Source of the DNA: Chryseolinea serpens
GTDB lineage: Bacteria; Bacteroidota; Bacteroidia; Cytophagales; Cyclobacteriaceae
DNA length: 64,000 nt
Direction of reading: 5' to 3'
Assembly: GCF_900129725.1 (NCBI RefSeq)
Contig: NZ_FQWQ01000001.1
Location: 1,984,001 to 2,048,000 of the forward strand
Under the pieces are notes generated by a model, which ran no database searches, was not told the origin of the DNA, and saw nothing but the letters and a program-made list of their open reading frames with translations. Positions 8,881-16,491 of this stretch are shown here, piece after piece (position 1 is the first letter of the stretch; each line of letters opens with the position of its first letter). Made by a program: the position numbers and the translations under genes.

Positions 8881-9282
8881 ATGACCAAGGGCATACTTTG
8901 CACCATCGACTTCTCGGAAGCCTCCCGGCAGGCGCTCAAATGGGCGGTCCAATTTTCGAAAACGCAAGGCAGCGACCTGACCATCCTGTATACTTACCGG
9001 CTCACCAAAAATATGACCGGCGAAGCGGTGGTCTGGAAGAAAAAAATGGAGGAAGAGGCGCTACAAAAATTCGCAGCCTTTGAAAATGATTGGCTGAAGA
9101 CGGCCGGCATAAAATACGATTTCAAAATCGAGGTTGGCTTCGTAGCCGACCGGATCGAAGACCACACGCAAAAAAGCGAAATCAGTTTCCTGGTCATGGA
9201 CAAAAACATGTGTTCCAAGAGCAAGGATACCTTTGATGATCTGATGGAACACATGAAGGTGCCGCTGGTCATTGTTCCTTAG
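8881..9282 (+). CDS. Universal stress protein family (short form)
   Basis: A 133-residue soluble protein. It opens with the USP strand-helix MTKGILCTIDFSEASRQALKWAV, which contains the usual D-S-A motif, and ends in a MEHMKVPLVIVP strand typical of the family. The C-terminal ATP-binding GxxGS signature is not seen; the equivalent stretch reads CSKSKDTFDDL, so it may not bind ATP. It diverges from the sensor kinase operon with a Fnr-type box between them, which fits the common pairing of USP genes with low-oxygen regulons. No direct evidence for its function is visible. Confidence 0.8.
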   Translation: MTKGILCTIDFSEASRQALKWAVQFSKTQGSDLTILYTYRLTKNMTGEAVVWKKKMEEEALQKFAAFENDWLKTAGIKYDFKIEVGFVADRIEDHTQKSEISFLVMDKNMCSKSKDTFDDLMEHMKVPLVIVP

Positions 9283-9339
9283 CCGGGCGGGCCATCCAAA
9301 ATCAAGCCGTTACCCCGTTTACACAACGCAATCTGGCGG

Positions 9340-9831
9340 TTAATCGAGTGCTGTCAGCAAATCCGTGAGGTCAAGGGGATTGGTGAACATGACGATCGTT
9401 CCATCGGCATGGTAGGTCCAGCGTTCCTTGGGCCGGTCCCAATAGAGTTCCACGCCATTGTTGTCCGGGTCATTTAGATAGAGCGCTTCCGACACACCAT
9501 GGTCGCTGGCGCCCGTCAGCGGGTAGTTGGCCTTTCTCAGCCGGTCGTAGATCATCGCCAGGTCCCTTCTGGTCGGGTAAACAATCGCCGTGTGAAAAAG
9601 ACCGACGCCGTCTCTTTTTGAAGGTGGGGCGTTCTTGCTGAACCAGGTGTTCAAGCCAATGTGATGATGGTATCCACCGGCGGAAATAAATGCCGCCTGA
9701 TCGCCATACGTCGTGGTCAATTCAAACCCAAGGAGATCGCAGTAAAACGCCAGGGCCCGTTCAATGCTGGAGACCTTCAAATGGACGTGGCCAATGCGGG
9801 TTTGGGCGGGTATGGTGTAATCTTGTTTCAT
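9340..9831 (-). CDS. VOC family protein (glyoxalase / extradiol dioxygenase fold)
   Basis: A 163-residue protein with the vicinal-oxygen-chelate fold. It opens RIGHVHLKVSSIERALAFYCDLLGFEL, where the His of GHVHL is a metal ligand. In the middle are GYHHHIGLNTW and GLFHTAIVYPTR, and near the end ALYLNDPDNNGVELYWDRP, where the Glu of GVELYWD is the last ligand. The metal site therefore appears complete. Resemblance is greatest to the catechol-2,3-dioxygenase-like group (CatE type), but substrates in this superfamily are too diverse to assign. It stands alone, with palindromic repeats on its upstream side. Confidence 0.82.
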   Translation of the reverse strand: MKQDYTIPAQTRIGHVHLKVSSIERALAFYCDLLGFELTTTYGDQAAFISAGGYHHHIGLNTWFSKNAPPSKRDGVGLFHTAIVYPTRRDLAMIYDRLRKANYPLTGASDHGVSEALYLNDPDNNGVELYWDRPKERWTYHADGTIVMFTNPLDLTDLLTALD

Positions 9832-9993
9832 ACAAATCTAGTTAATACCGTGAGCCCTCCTCGGGGGAGAAATCTTTGTTGAATAAGTCTTCGTTCTGTA
9901 AGTTAAGAAGTCACGCGCATATTCCGTCTGCCTTATCGATTAGTATCCCTAGTCTATGCACACATCTTTTGAAGACTGGCGCAAGTAAATGAA

Positions 9994-10019
9994 TAACCCT
10001 GGCCTTTAGGCCAGGGTTA
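9994..10019. repeat. REP-like palindrome, CTTTAG form (copy 1)
   Basis: A perfect hairpin with 12-bp arms (TAACCCTGGCCT and its complement) around a TT loop. It belongs to a family seen four times in the window (also 10165-10184, 20425-20452 and 49495-49522). All copies are intergenic, and differences in one arm are matched in the other. Confidence 0.85.
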
Positions 10020-10035
10020 AGGCAATACACATCCC

Positions 10036-10053
10036 GTCCGCCGGCTGGCGGAC
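10036..10053. repeat. Short GC-rich hairpin between two REP-like palindromes
   Basis: GTCCGCC-GGCT-GGCGGAC forms a 7-bp perfect stem with a 4-base loop. It lies 16 bp after REP-like copy 1 and is not obviously part of the same family. It has no U-tract, so it is unlikely to be a terminator. Confidence 0.6.
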
Positions 10054-10131
10054 TGACCATGCCGGGGGAAAGGTGGAGGATGGTGGATGAAGATATATGT
10101 ATGTGTCCGTTACTCGTTAGTCGGAAAGTCA

Positions 10132-10184
10132 GGGCTAAAGCCCGCTGATATCTTCGTTGGGAGTCCCCGGCCTAAAGGCCGGGG
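10132..10184. repeat. REP-like doublet: GGGCT-AA-AGCCC plus CCCCGGCCT-AA-AGGCCGGGG (copy 2)
   Basis: Two perfect palindromes sit 21 bp apart, at 10132-10143 and 10165-10184. The second is the inverted-orientation counterpart of copy 1: it carries CTAAAG where copy 1 has CTTTAG, and is followed by GTTATTCATT, the mirror of the AATGAATAAC that precedes copies 1 and 3. The same pairing with a GGGCT/AGCCC minor palindrome occurs at 20425-20482, so the doublet is probably the unit. A degenerate half element (TAAAGCCCTGGGGTTA) follows near 10237-10252. The rest of 9832-10308 has no gene. Confidence 0.8.
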
Positions 10185-10261
10185 TTATTCATTCATTCAT
10201 TTGTGCTTTACTTCGAAAAATATGTGATAGACAAGTCTAAAGCCCTGGGGTTACAAAAAAA

Positions 10262-10284
10262 AGACTGCCCTTTTGAGACAGCCT
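10262..10284 (-). terminator. Rho-independent terminator of the NTF2-like gene
   Basis: On the minus strand AGGCTGTC and GGCAGTCT pair as an 8-bp stem with two G-U pairs around a short loop, followed at once by a run of eight T. It starts 24 bp after the stop of the gene ending at 10309. The other strand also ends in seven T, so it may work in both directions. Confidence 0.85.
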
Positions 10285-10308
10285 GTTTTTTTATTTAAAA
10301 CCTCACTC

Positions 10309-10782
10309 CTACTTTGGCGCCTGGTTGCTATTAAATATATCCTTGTACATTTTCCATCCCTCCTTAGTCTTCTTCCACAACACGAGGTACTTCCCTTCGT
10401 CGTATAATTTTCCATTGGCGTCGAACATTTGGGAAAGACCTTCCTCGGTCACGTATTCAACGCCATCTCCGTAAACATTGGTCGTGGTGAACTTTCCACT
10501 CTTTAGTCCCACCACTTCATACCCTTCCTTAAAAAACTTCCCAATGGCCGCGCGACCACAAAATGCAGTTGGCGCTGCCCCCGGCACCAAGAGGCAGGCA
10601 TCCTCGGTATACAGGTTGACCAGTGATCCGTCATTTTTTGCGTACAAGACAAAATATTTTGCGTTGCTTTCAGCGATCGCTCTCTTAGCTTCCTCCAGCG
10701 AAGACTGCGGTTTGGATTGTCCATTACAAAGTGTGAACGATATCGAGGTAGCCAATAGTATGGGATAGAATAATACTTTCAT
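10309..10782 (-). CDS. Secreted NTF2-like / DUF4440 (SnoaL-type) protein
   Basis: A 157-residue protein with a signal peptide of about 20 residues (MKVLFYPILLATSISFTLCNG). The rest has the cone-shaped NTF2-like pattern: a first helix EEAKRAIAESNAKYFVLYAKNDGSLVNLYTEDACLLVPG, then AIGKFFKEGYEVVGLKSGKF and a strand KLYDEGKYLVLWKKTKEGWKMYKDIFN. That final sheet with W-K-xx-G-W is the DUF4440 signature. Members are often small ligand-binding or isomerase-like domains; no catalytic residues can be assigned. It is a single gene with its own terminator, 36 bp after the PadR gene on the same strand. Confidence 0.8.
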   Translation of the reverse strand: MKVLFYPILLATSISFTLCNGQSKPQSSLEEAKRAIAESNAKYFVLYAKNDGSLVNLYTEDACLLVPGAAPTAFCGRAAIGKFFKEGYEVVGLKSGKFTTTNVYGDGVEYVTEEGLSQMFDANGKLYDEGKYLVLWKKTKEGWKMYKDIFNSNQAPK

Positions 10783-10818
10783 GATTTCTTAGGGTTATTT
10801 TGATTTACTAAAACCGAC

Positions 10819-11160
10819 TCACAAAGCCGCACCGAATTGCAGGGCGACCTTGGGTATCTTATTAAATAACTGATTCCTCATCTCGTTCGCATTCTCCAGC
10901 GCCCGCTTGCCCGCAGCCGTCAGAAGAAATACGCGCTTTCTGCGACCGCCGCGTTCGCCGGTCGGGTCGCTCATTTTAGACTTCAAGAACCCTTTTTCTT
11001 CCAGGCGGCTCAATACCGTGTGCACTGCGCTGATGTTAAGGTCGCGGCCGGTCTGGTTCTTGATCTCATCCATCACGGCGACACCATACGCATCCTGATA
11101 CAAAATGCCTACGATGAGCAACACGATCTCTTCCAATTCTCCCAGGTACGTTCCTTTCAT
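10819..11160 (-). CDS. PadR family transcriptional regulator
   Basis: Start set at the ATG at 11160 (MKGTYLGELEEIVLLIVGILYQDAYG), giving 113 residues; the longer open frame upstream overlaps the permease gene and is not used. The protein is the short PadR form: a winged helix (VAVMDEIKNQTGRDLNISAVHTVLSRLEEKGFLKSKMSD) with a wing rich in basic residues (GERGGRRKRVFLLTAAGKRAL) and a short C-terminal dimerisation helix. It is 26 bp downstream of the FtsX permease on the same strand. Such permeases are habitually paired with PadR regulators, so it probably represses this pair. The dyad at 13825-13872 is its likely operator. Confidence 0.88.
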   Translation of the reverse strand: MKGTYLGELEEIVLLIVGILYQDAYGVAVMDEIKNQTGRDLNISAVHTVLSRLEEKGFLKSKMSDPTGERGGRRKRVFLLTAAGKRALENANEMRNQLFNKIPKVALQFGAAL

Positions 11161-11186
11161 AATCGATTCATAAAAATTATTCTGAA

Positions 11187-13823
11187 CTATTCTCGTTTCA
11201 ATACTTCCGCGGGGTTGCTGTTGGCCGAGCGGATGGCCTGATAGCTGATCGTAAACAAAGCAATCCCCACGGCCACCAAGGCCGACAAGGCAAACAATCC
11301 AAAGTTGATGTTCACCTGGTAGGCAAAACTTTCCAGCCACCGCTTCATCACAAAGTAGGCCAGCGGGAGCGCGACCACGTTGGCGATCAGGATCATGCCA
11401 AAGAAATGTTTGGAGAACAACACAAAGATGTGGGCATTGGAGCCGCCCAATACTTTGCGGATGCTCATTTCCTTCTTGCGCTGCTCCGCCGTGTAGGTCG
11501 ACAACCCAAACAGACCGAGGCACGCCACCAGGATGGAGAGCCCCGAGAAGACCACCGCGATCTTGCTCATCTTGGTCTCGGCCTTGTAGAGTTTTTCGAG
11601 ATCACTGTCCAGGAAGAAATATTCAAAGGGCCAGCCGGGGATTTGCGCTTTCCATTGTTGTGAGAGCCAGGCGATGGTGCCCGGAACATCCTCGCCGGTG
11701 ATGCGCACCGCCATATACTTGATCCGGACATCAAAGGCCCGCAGCGTCGTGTTCAATTGCAGCACCAGCGGACGGATCGGCTGGTGACGGGAGGTGAAAT
11801 TGAAATCCTTCACCACACCGATGATCTTGTGTGTAGGAATATTATCAAACTTCTTACCGATCGCATCTTCATTCGACCCCCACCCCATTTGCTTCACAAA
11901 GGTTTCGTTCACGACCAGCGCCAGCGAGTCGTCCGTGCGCACGTCTTCCGAAAAATCACGGCCGGCCACCATGGGGATATCGAATGTCTTTGTGAAATCA
12001 TGACGCACGGTCAGACGCGGGAAAGGTCTGGAGTCTTCCTGGCCTTCAAAAATATAATTCCCCACCTGGTGTTTGGCACCCAGCACTTCTTCCAGGGCGG
12101 TGACGCTGACCGTATTCCGGTTCCTCAAAAATTCGTTCTTCAAGGCTTCATAATTCTGCGCCACGGGCGAACGCGTCACCGGGATCATCACCACATTTTC
12201 GCGTGTAAAACCCGTGTCACTTTTACGAAGCATATTCAATTGATCCATCGCCACACCGGTGCCCACCAGCAGAACGATCGACAACGTGAACTGCACCACC
12301 ACCAACGCCCTCCGGAACATGCCGCCGCTCTCGCGGTTGGGGCTCGCCTTCAACGCCGTGATGGGTTTGAACGACGACAGCACAAAGGCAGGGTATATTC
12401 CTGAAATGATGCCCACCACCAGGGGAAGCAACGTGAGCACGCCAATATAAAAAGGCTCGAGGAGCACGATCGTCTTCACGCTCATCTCGGCAAAGACGTT
12501 GAATACCGGGAGCAAAAGCACGACGATCGCGATCGCAATCACAACCGACAATAAACAAAGCAAGATCGATTCGAACAGAAACTGTCCAATCAATTGCATC
12601 CGTTGCCCACCCAGGGTCTTGCGCATGCCGACCTCTTTCGCGCGGTTTGCTGCACGGGCGGTGCTGAGGTTGACAAAATTTATACAGGCGATGAGCAACA
12701 CAAAGATGGCAATGGAACCAAAGACATAGAGCGTCGTCAGACTGCTGTTGGGTTGGATCTCATAGTCCATGTGGGACTTCAAATGGATATCCGTCATCGG
12801 GAACAACTCCATCGTGACGTCGTTGCGGACAAACTCGGGGAAATATTTTTTGACAAATGCGGGCATGGCCGCCTGCAATGCGGGGGCGTCGCGTTTATCG
12901 CGCAAGAGCAAGTAGGTCCAGCACGGGTTCCAATACCAATGCCAACGTTGGGGAACACGGGGATCGTAAACCTCGTCGAAGGTCCGGAGCGAGATCAGGC
13001 AATCAAATTGGAAGTGGGTGTTGAGCGGAATGTCCCGCATCACGCCCGTTACCAGCAGGTTGGTGTTGCCCTGGAATTTTAGATACTTTCCCATGGCGTT
13101 TTCGCCATCGAAATATTTCTTCGCCATGCTTTCGGTGAGCACGATGGTTTCCGGTTTGTTCAGGGCCGTCTTTGGATCACCCTCGATCAACGGAAAATCA
13201 AACACATCAAAGACGGTGGAGTCGGTGCTGAATACGCGCGACTCGTTAAATTCCTTTTTGTTATCGATCGTGGCCATCGCCAGCGTAGGCGCCTGAAAAT
13301 TGAAGAACCTCACGGCCTTCTCGATCTGTGCCCCGTGGTCGTTCACCAGCGCCTCGGCCACCGGGAAAGGCTGGCTCGCCGAGCGCTCGCCCACGCCGTC
13401 CGACTGCAATATCTCGTGAATGCGATAAATTCGGTCGGCCTTGCTGTGCATGCGATCGAAACTGTATTCATTCTTTATATAGAGGCTGATCAAAAGAAAA
13501 CAGGCGATGCCGATGGCAAGCCCGAACACATTGAGAAATGAATAGCCTTTCTCCTTGAGAAAGCCGCGCTTGAATACGGTGAAATAATTCCGGTACATCA
13601 TAAGGCCTGCATGGGGTTGAGACGACGATCGCTTGATGTTTGACCATTTGAAAAATCGTAGGACATTCCACATATATTGAATGTCGGCGATCCTCCGGCC
13701 CCTATTCTTCAACGCGCGACCATACAGCTCATACGCATCTCCCTGGATCTCTTCCAGCAAAGAAGGATTGCAATACCACTCCAGGAAGCGGTCGGCCCAT
13801 TTAGGAGGAGAAACCTTGATCAT
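11187..13823 (-). CDS. FtsX/MacB-type ABC transporter permease with N-terminal permease prefix domain
   Basis: An 878-residue membrane protein. Residues 1 to about 70 (SPPKWADRFLEWYCNPSLLEEIQGD) are the permease prefix domain found on permeases associated with PadR regulators. Then come two copies of a MacB periplasmic core plus FtsX unit: helix 1 after residue 95 (YSFLNVFGLAIGIACFLLISLYIKNEYSFDRM), a three-helix FtsX block near 375-490 with TARAANRAKEVGMRKTLGG, and a second core and FtsX block ending near 870 (EQRKKEMSIRKVLGGS). No ATPase gene lies nearby, so it must borrow one encoded elsewhere. Substrate unknown; relatives export peptides or lipids or act in envelope stress. Confidence 0.92.
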   Translation of the reverse strand: MIKVSPPKWADRFLEWYCNPSLLEEIQGDAYELYGRALKNRGRRIADIQYMWNVLRFFKWSNIKRSSSQPHAGLMMYRNYFTVFKRGFLKEKGYSFLNVFGLAIGIACFLLISLYIKNEYSFDRMHSKADRIYRIHEILQSDGVGERSASQPFPVAEALVNDHGAQIEKAVRFFNFQAPTLAMATIDNKKEFNESRVFSTDSTVFDVFDFPLIEGDPKTALNKPETIVLTESMAKKYFDGENAMGKYLKFQGNTNLLVTGVMRDIPLNTHFQFDCLISLRTFDEVYDPRVPQRWHWYWNPCWTYLLLRDKRDAPALQAAMPAFVKKYFPEFVRNDVTMELFPMTDIHLKSHMDYEIQPNSSLTTLYVFGSIAIFVLLIACINFVNLSTARAANRAKEVGMRKTLGGQRMQLIGQFLFESILLCLLSVVIAIAIVVLLLPVFNVFAEMSVKTIVLLEPFYIGVLTLLPLVVGIISGIYPAFVLSSFKPITALKASPNRESGGMFRRALVVVQFTLSIVLLVGTGVAMDQLNMLRKSDTGFTRENVVMIPVTRSPVAQNYEALKNEFLRNRNTVSVTALEEVLGAKHQVGNYIFEGQEDSRPFPRLTVRHDFTKTFDIPMVAGRDFSEDVRTDDSLALVVNETFVKQMGWGSNEDAIGKKFDNIPTHKIIGVVKDFNFTSRHQPIRPLVLQLNTTLRAFDVRIKYMAVRITGEDVPGTIAWLSQQWKAQIPGWPFEYFFLDSDLEKLYKAETKMSKIAVVFSGLSILVACLGLFGLSTYTAEQRKKEMSIRKVLGGSNAHIFVLFSKHFFGMILIANVVALPLAYFVMKRWLESFAYQVNINFGLFALSALVAVGIALFTISYQAIRSANSNPAEVLKRE

Positions 13824-13824
13824 A

Positions 13825-13872
13825 TTATTTACAAACGTGAAAGTAATATATTTGTTTCATATTTGTAAATAA
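13825..13872. promoter_or_regulatory. 48-bp dyad at the permease start, candidate PadR operator
   Basis: Arms TTATTTACAAAcgTGAAA and TTTCAtaTTTGTAAATAA are complementary at 16 of 18 positions around a 12-bp AT-rich centre. Both sub-blocks (11 bp and 5 bp) share the same symmetry axis. The dyad begins 2 bp upstream of the permease ATG, so a protein bound there would block initiation. PadR regulators bind long AT-rich dyads of this kind; the pairing with the downstream PadR gene is inference. Confidence 0.65.
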
Positions 13873-13908
13873 AAAAGGCAAAAAAATCGATGGTCATTAA
13901 ATAGAAAA

Positions 13909-13939
13909 AGCCTTTGCTGCAAACTTGCAAGCAAAGGCT
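13909..13939 (-). terminator. Rho-independent terminator of the orphan lipoprotein gene
   Basis: On the minus strand a 10-bp perfect stem (AGCCTTTGCT with AGCAAAGGCT) closes an 11-base loop and is followed by TTTTTC. It lies 37 bp past the stop at 13976. A second inverted repeat, CGATCGGTGA/TCACCGATCG at 13941-13950 and 13980-13989, straddles the stop codon itself. Confidence 0.85.
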
Positions 13940-13975
13940 CCGATCGGTGAGACCCGTTCCCACTATGTCTCTAAC

Positions 13976-15058
13976 CTATTCACCGATCGTTTTTGTTGAT
14001 GTCACACCATTAAAGGTTATGGTGATCGTCTTATTGGTACACGTTCCGTCGCCGAAATCCACTTGCACGGTGTCGGTGCGGTATACCGTCTCCAGTTTTC
14101 CGCTCACGGGACCCCTGCGGCGATTTCCACAAGCCACATTTTCAACCAGTGGTGCATTGGTTTTGTGCGAATAGATCACGGTGCCATCGGTGGTAACGAC
14201 CTTTGCGTCCACCGTGGTGGTGATTGTTCCGCTGGTGGGTTTTAGCGTGGTTTCATCCAGTGTTATGTCGGAGACCCTTGATTTCTCCGAGGTCCACGTG
14301 GCCACCGTTCCATCGGCCAGAGTAATTTTGCCGTCGGCTACGGAGGTAGTTGACGTTCCGGAACCCGTGGACGAATCAAAGGTGGAGACACGCGTCTTTG
14401 TTCCCGCGATCCCAATGCCGTTGACTTTATAATTGTCAAAGGTGGTCACTTCCGTTTTTGTTGCGCCCGACACACTGCGGGTGATCACTATTTTTCCGGA
14501 GCGGGTAATTTTCACCGTATCGCGTCTGAAGGTCACTCCACTCCCAAAATCAATGACAGTTTTCGCAATGGTGGCCAGCAGCGAATCGTAGACGGGAAAT
14601 TGGTGTCCACTGAAGCTGCATCCCTGCGGGCCATCGGTCGCCGAAATGGGCAGGCTCACGGTTTCACCGGCAGCGTTGTAGTTGGTAATGGTTGCGCCCC
14701 CACTCTTCGAAATCCGCAAGCCGCGGAAATCACTGGCACTTTCGGCATCGACAATGGCCAGGAGTTCATCCGTTGGCGCAAGCAAACTTAGTCCATCCAG
14801 GATCCCATTGTGCCGGCCGTTGCCTCTGCGACCGTTGGGGCCGGGCCGGCAATTGATCGCGGCCGCGCTGTCGCTGCTGCTCCCCACAATTTCAAAACTG
14901 GTGCCGCTGGCCAACTGTCCCGACGTTTGCGCGAGGTCAACGACGGTCTGGTCCAGGCTGGTGTCGTTGTTGCTGTCACTGTTGAGGCCATCCGTACTGC
15001 ATCCCGCGGCCAGCAAGAATATGGCGACGCACCATAAGAACATTTTTATCAGGTTCAT
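13976..15058 (-). CDS. Lipoprotein of unknown function
   Basis: A 360-residue protein opening with a lipoprotein signal: MNLIKMFLWCVAIFLLAAGC, lipobox LAAGC with Cys20 as the lipidation site. The mature part is Ser/Thr/Gly-rich with many short beta-strand-like segments (TVKITRSGKIVITRSVSG, TTSVADGKITLADGTVATW) and about four cysteines, including NCRPGP, QGCSFSG and DGTCTN. A GNRRRGPVSGKLETVYRTDTVQVDFGDGT stretch near the end is the most conserved-looking part. No enzyme motif is visible; I do not recognise a named domain. It has its own terminator and no obvious partner gene. Probably anchored in the outer or inner membrane facing the periplasm. Confidence 0.78.
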   Translation of the reverse strand: MNLIKMFLWCVAIFLLAAGCSTDGLNSDSNNDTSLDQTVVDLAQTSGQLASGTSFEIVGSSSDSAAAINCRPGPNGRRGNGRHNGILDGLSLLAPTDELLAIVDAESASDFRGLRISKSGGATITNYNAAGETVSLPISATDGPQGCSFSGHQFPVYDSLLATIAKTVIDFGSGVTFRRDTVKITRSGKIVITRSVSGATKTEVTTFDNYKVNGIGIAGTKTRVSTFDSSTGSGTSTTSVADGKITLADGTVATWTSEKSRVSDITLDETTLKPTSGTITTTVDAKVVTTDGTVIYSHKTNAPLVENVACGNRRRGPVSGKLETVYRTDTVQVDFGDGTCTNKTITITFNGVTSTKTIGE

Positions 15059-15193
15059 AAATCTCTGTTTGTTTTACCTCTATACGCCTAAAGTACAGGG
15101 TAATTGTGCGCGACGCCGGACTAATCGACATCTGGCGACAATGTGCCGATGAACGATGAATGACCGGCAACTTCATTCCACTCCAAACAGGGT

Positions 15194-16471
15194 CTATTCC
15201 TGCCAGAACTTCACCCCCATCAACCGACAACGCTCAACCAAGGCCAGCGTCTTTTGGTATTCATATTGGATCTGGCTCAAAAAGGCGCGCTGAAGATTCG
15301 TGCTGGCGTTGATCAAATCGAGGTAAGTCGCCACTCCCTGTTTGTAGCGCACCTGCGTGAGACGCGATGTTTCCTTTGCCACGGTGATCTGGCCCTCGGA
15401 ATTTTTTATCTGTTGGTCGTACGCCTTGATATCGGCTTGCACGGACTCCAGATCCTTTTGCAGCGTCGAGATCGTATTGTTCCTTGAGATCTCGCTGAGT
15501 TGAGCACTCTTGCGGGCGATCGAAATGTTCTGACGCACGCGCCCGCCCTGGAAGATGGGAAACACCAGGGTAGCGCCGGCCAGCACGTTGAAACGAAGTT
15601 CTTCGATGTTTGGCTGATAAGCGTTTTTGTATCCGGCGTTTGCCTGGAGGCTGAGGTTGGGAAGCCTGTTGCTGGAAGATAATTTCAAATCTGCTTCGGC
15701 CGCTGCGATTCGTTGGGTAGCGGCAATGACATTCGGATTGTTGCTAAAGTCGGCGCCTTCCGGCTCGTACGTGAAATCAAAATCCTTCCCGGCAGGCGAC
15801 GCCGGTTCACCCGTGGTATACCGCATCAACGAGACCTGACGATCATACTGACGTTGAAATTCTACCTTCCGGTTTTCTTCCTGGTCAATATTATTTTCCA
15901 TCGTTGAAAGGTCGATCTGAAGCGCGTCGCCTGACCGGATCCGGCCTTCGATCATTTTCTTGTTGTTTTGGTAATAGGCAATGGCCGAATCCTGAACTTC
16001 AATGGACTTCCGCAGGTAGATCATCGCATAATATATCGTCGCCACCTGGGAAGCCACCTGAAACCTTGCGGCTTCGGTATTTTGATGTGCCACCAGCACA
16101 TCTGCCTTTGCTTTCTCGATCTGCGCTTTTGTGCGGCCAAAATCCCAGAGGGTCTGATTCAGCCCGACATTGAAATTATAGTTGTCGTGTGGCTGGAATT
16201 GTAAAAGCTTGTTCTCTGTCGCGCTGATCGGAATTTGCACCTGCCCCACGGGATTAACATAGCTGTACACCGCGTTGCCATTGATGTTGGGCAAATAATT
16301 ACTTTTGGCAACGTCCACGCGCATCGATGTGATGCTTTCAGAGGCATTCAATTCCTGGACACTCGGAAAATAATTCAGCGAATGCCGGATCATTCCGCTT
16401 AATTCGGAATTGGCTTGTCCGAAAGTGGCGCCGGAAGCAAAAATAAAAACAGCAATAATTACTTTTCTCAT
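15194..16471 (-). CDS. TolC family outer membrane efflux protein
   Basis: Start set at ATG 16471 (MRKVIIAVFIFASGATFGQ), which supplies a signal peptide and begins 20 bp after the stop of the transporter gene; a longer frame upstream overlaps that gene. The 425-residue product has the two-repeat TolC layout: alternating outer-membrane strands (GNAVYSYVNPVG, NLSLQANAGYKNAY) and long coiled helices (DFGRTKAQIEKAKADVLVAHQNTEAARFQVASQVATIYYAM). The second repeat has the typical VTVAKETSRLTQVRYKQG-like segment. It forms the outer membrane channel of the tripartite pump whose other two parts lie just upstream in the operon. Confidence 0.92.
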   Translation of the reverse strand: MRKVIIAVFIFASGATFGQANSELSGMIRHSLNYFPSVQELNASESITSMRVDVAKSNYLPNINGNAVYSYVNPVGQVQIPISATENKLLQFQPHDNYNFNVGLNQTLWDFGRTKAQIEKAKADVLVAHQNTEAARFQVASQVATIYYAMIYLRKSIEVQDSAIAYYQNNKKMIEGRIRSGDALQIDLSTMENNIDQEENRKVEFQRQYDRQVSLMRYTTGEPASPAGKDFDFTYEPEGADFSNNPNVIAATQRIAAAEADLKLSSSNRLPNLSLQANAGYKNAYQPNIEELRFNVLAGATLVFPIFQGGRVRQNISIARKSAQLSEISRNNTISTLQKDLESVQADIKAYDQQIKNSEGQITVAKETSRLTQVRYKQGVATYLDLINASTNLQRAFLSQIQYEYQKTLALVERCRLMGVKFWQE

Positions 16472-16491
16472 AAGGTGTGGTATAAAAAAGC

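Noticed and set aside
9832-10308. CRISPR array or insertion sequence suggested by the repeats in this gap
   Set aside because: The repeats are palindromes of unequal spacing with no constant spacer length, no terminal repeats with target duplication and no transposase frame. REP-like elements fit better.
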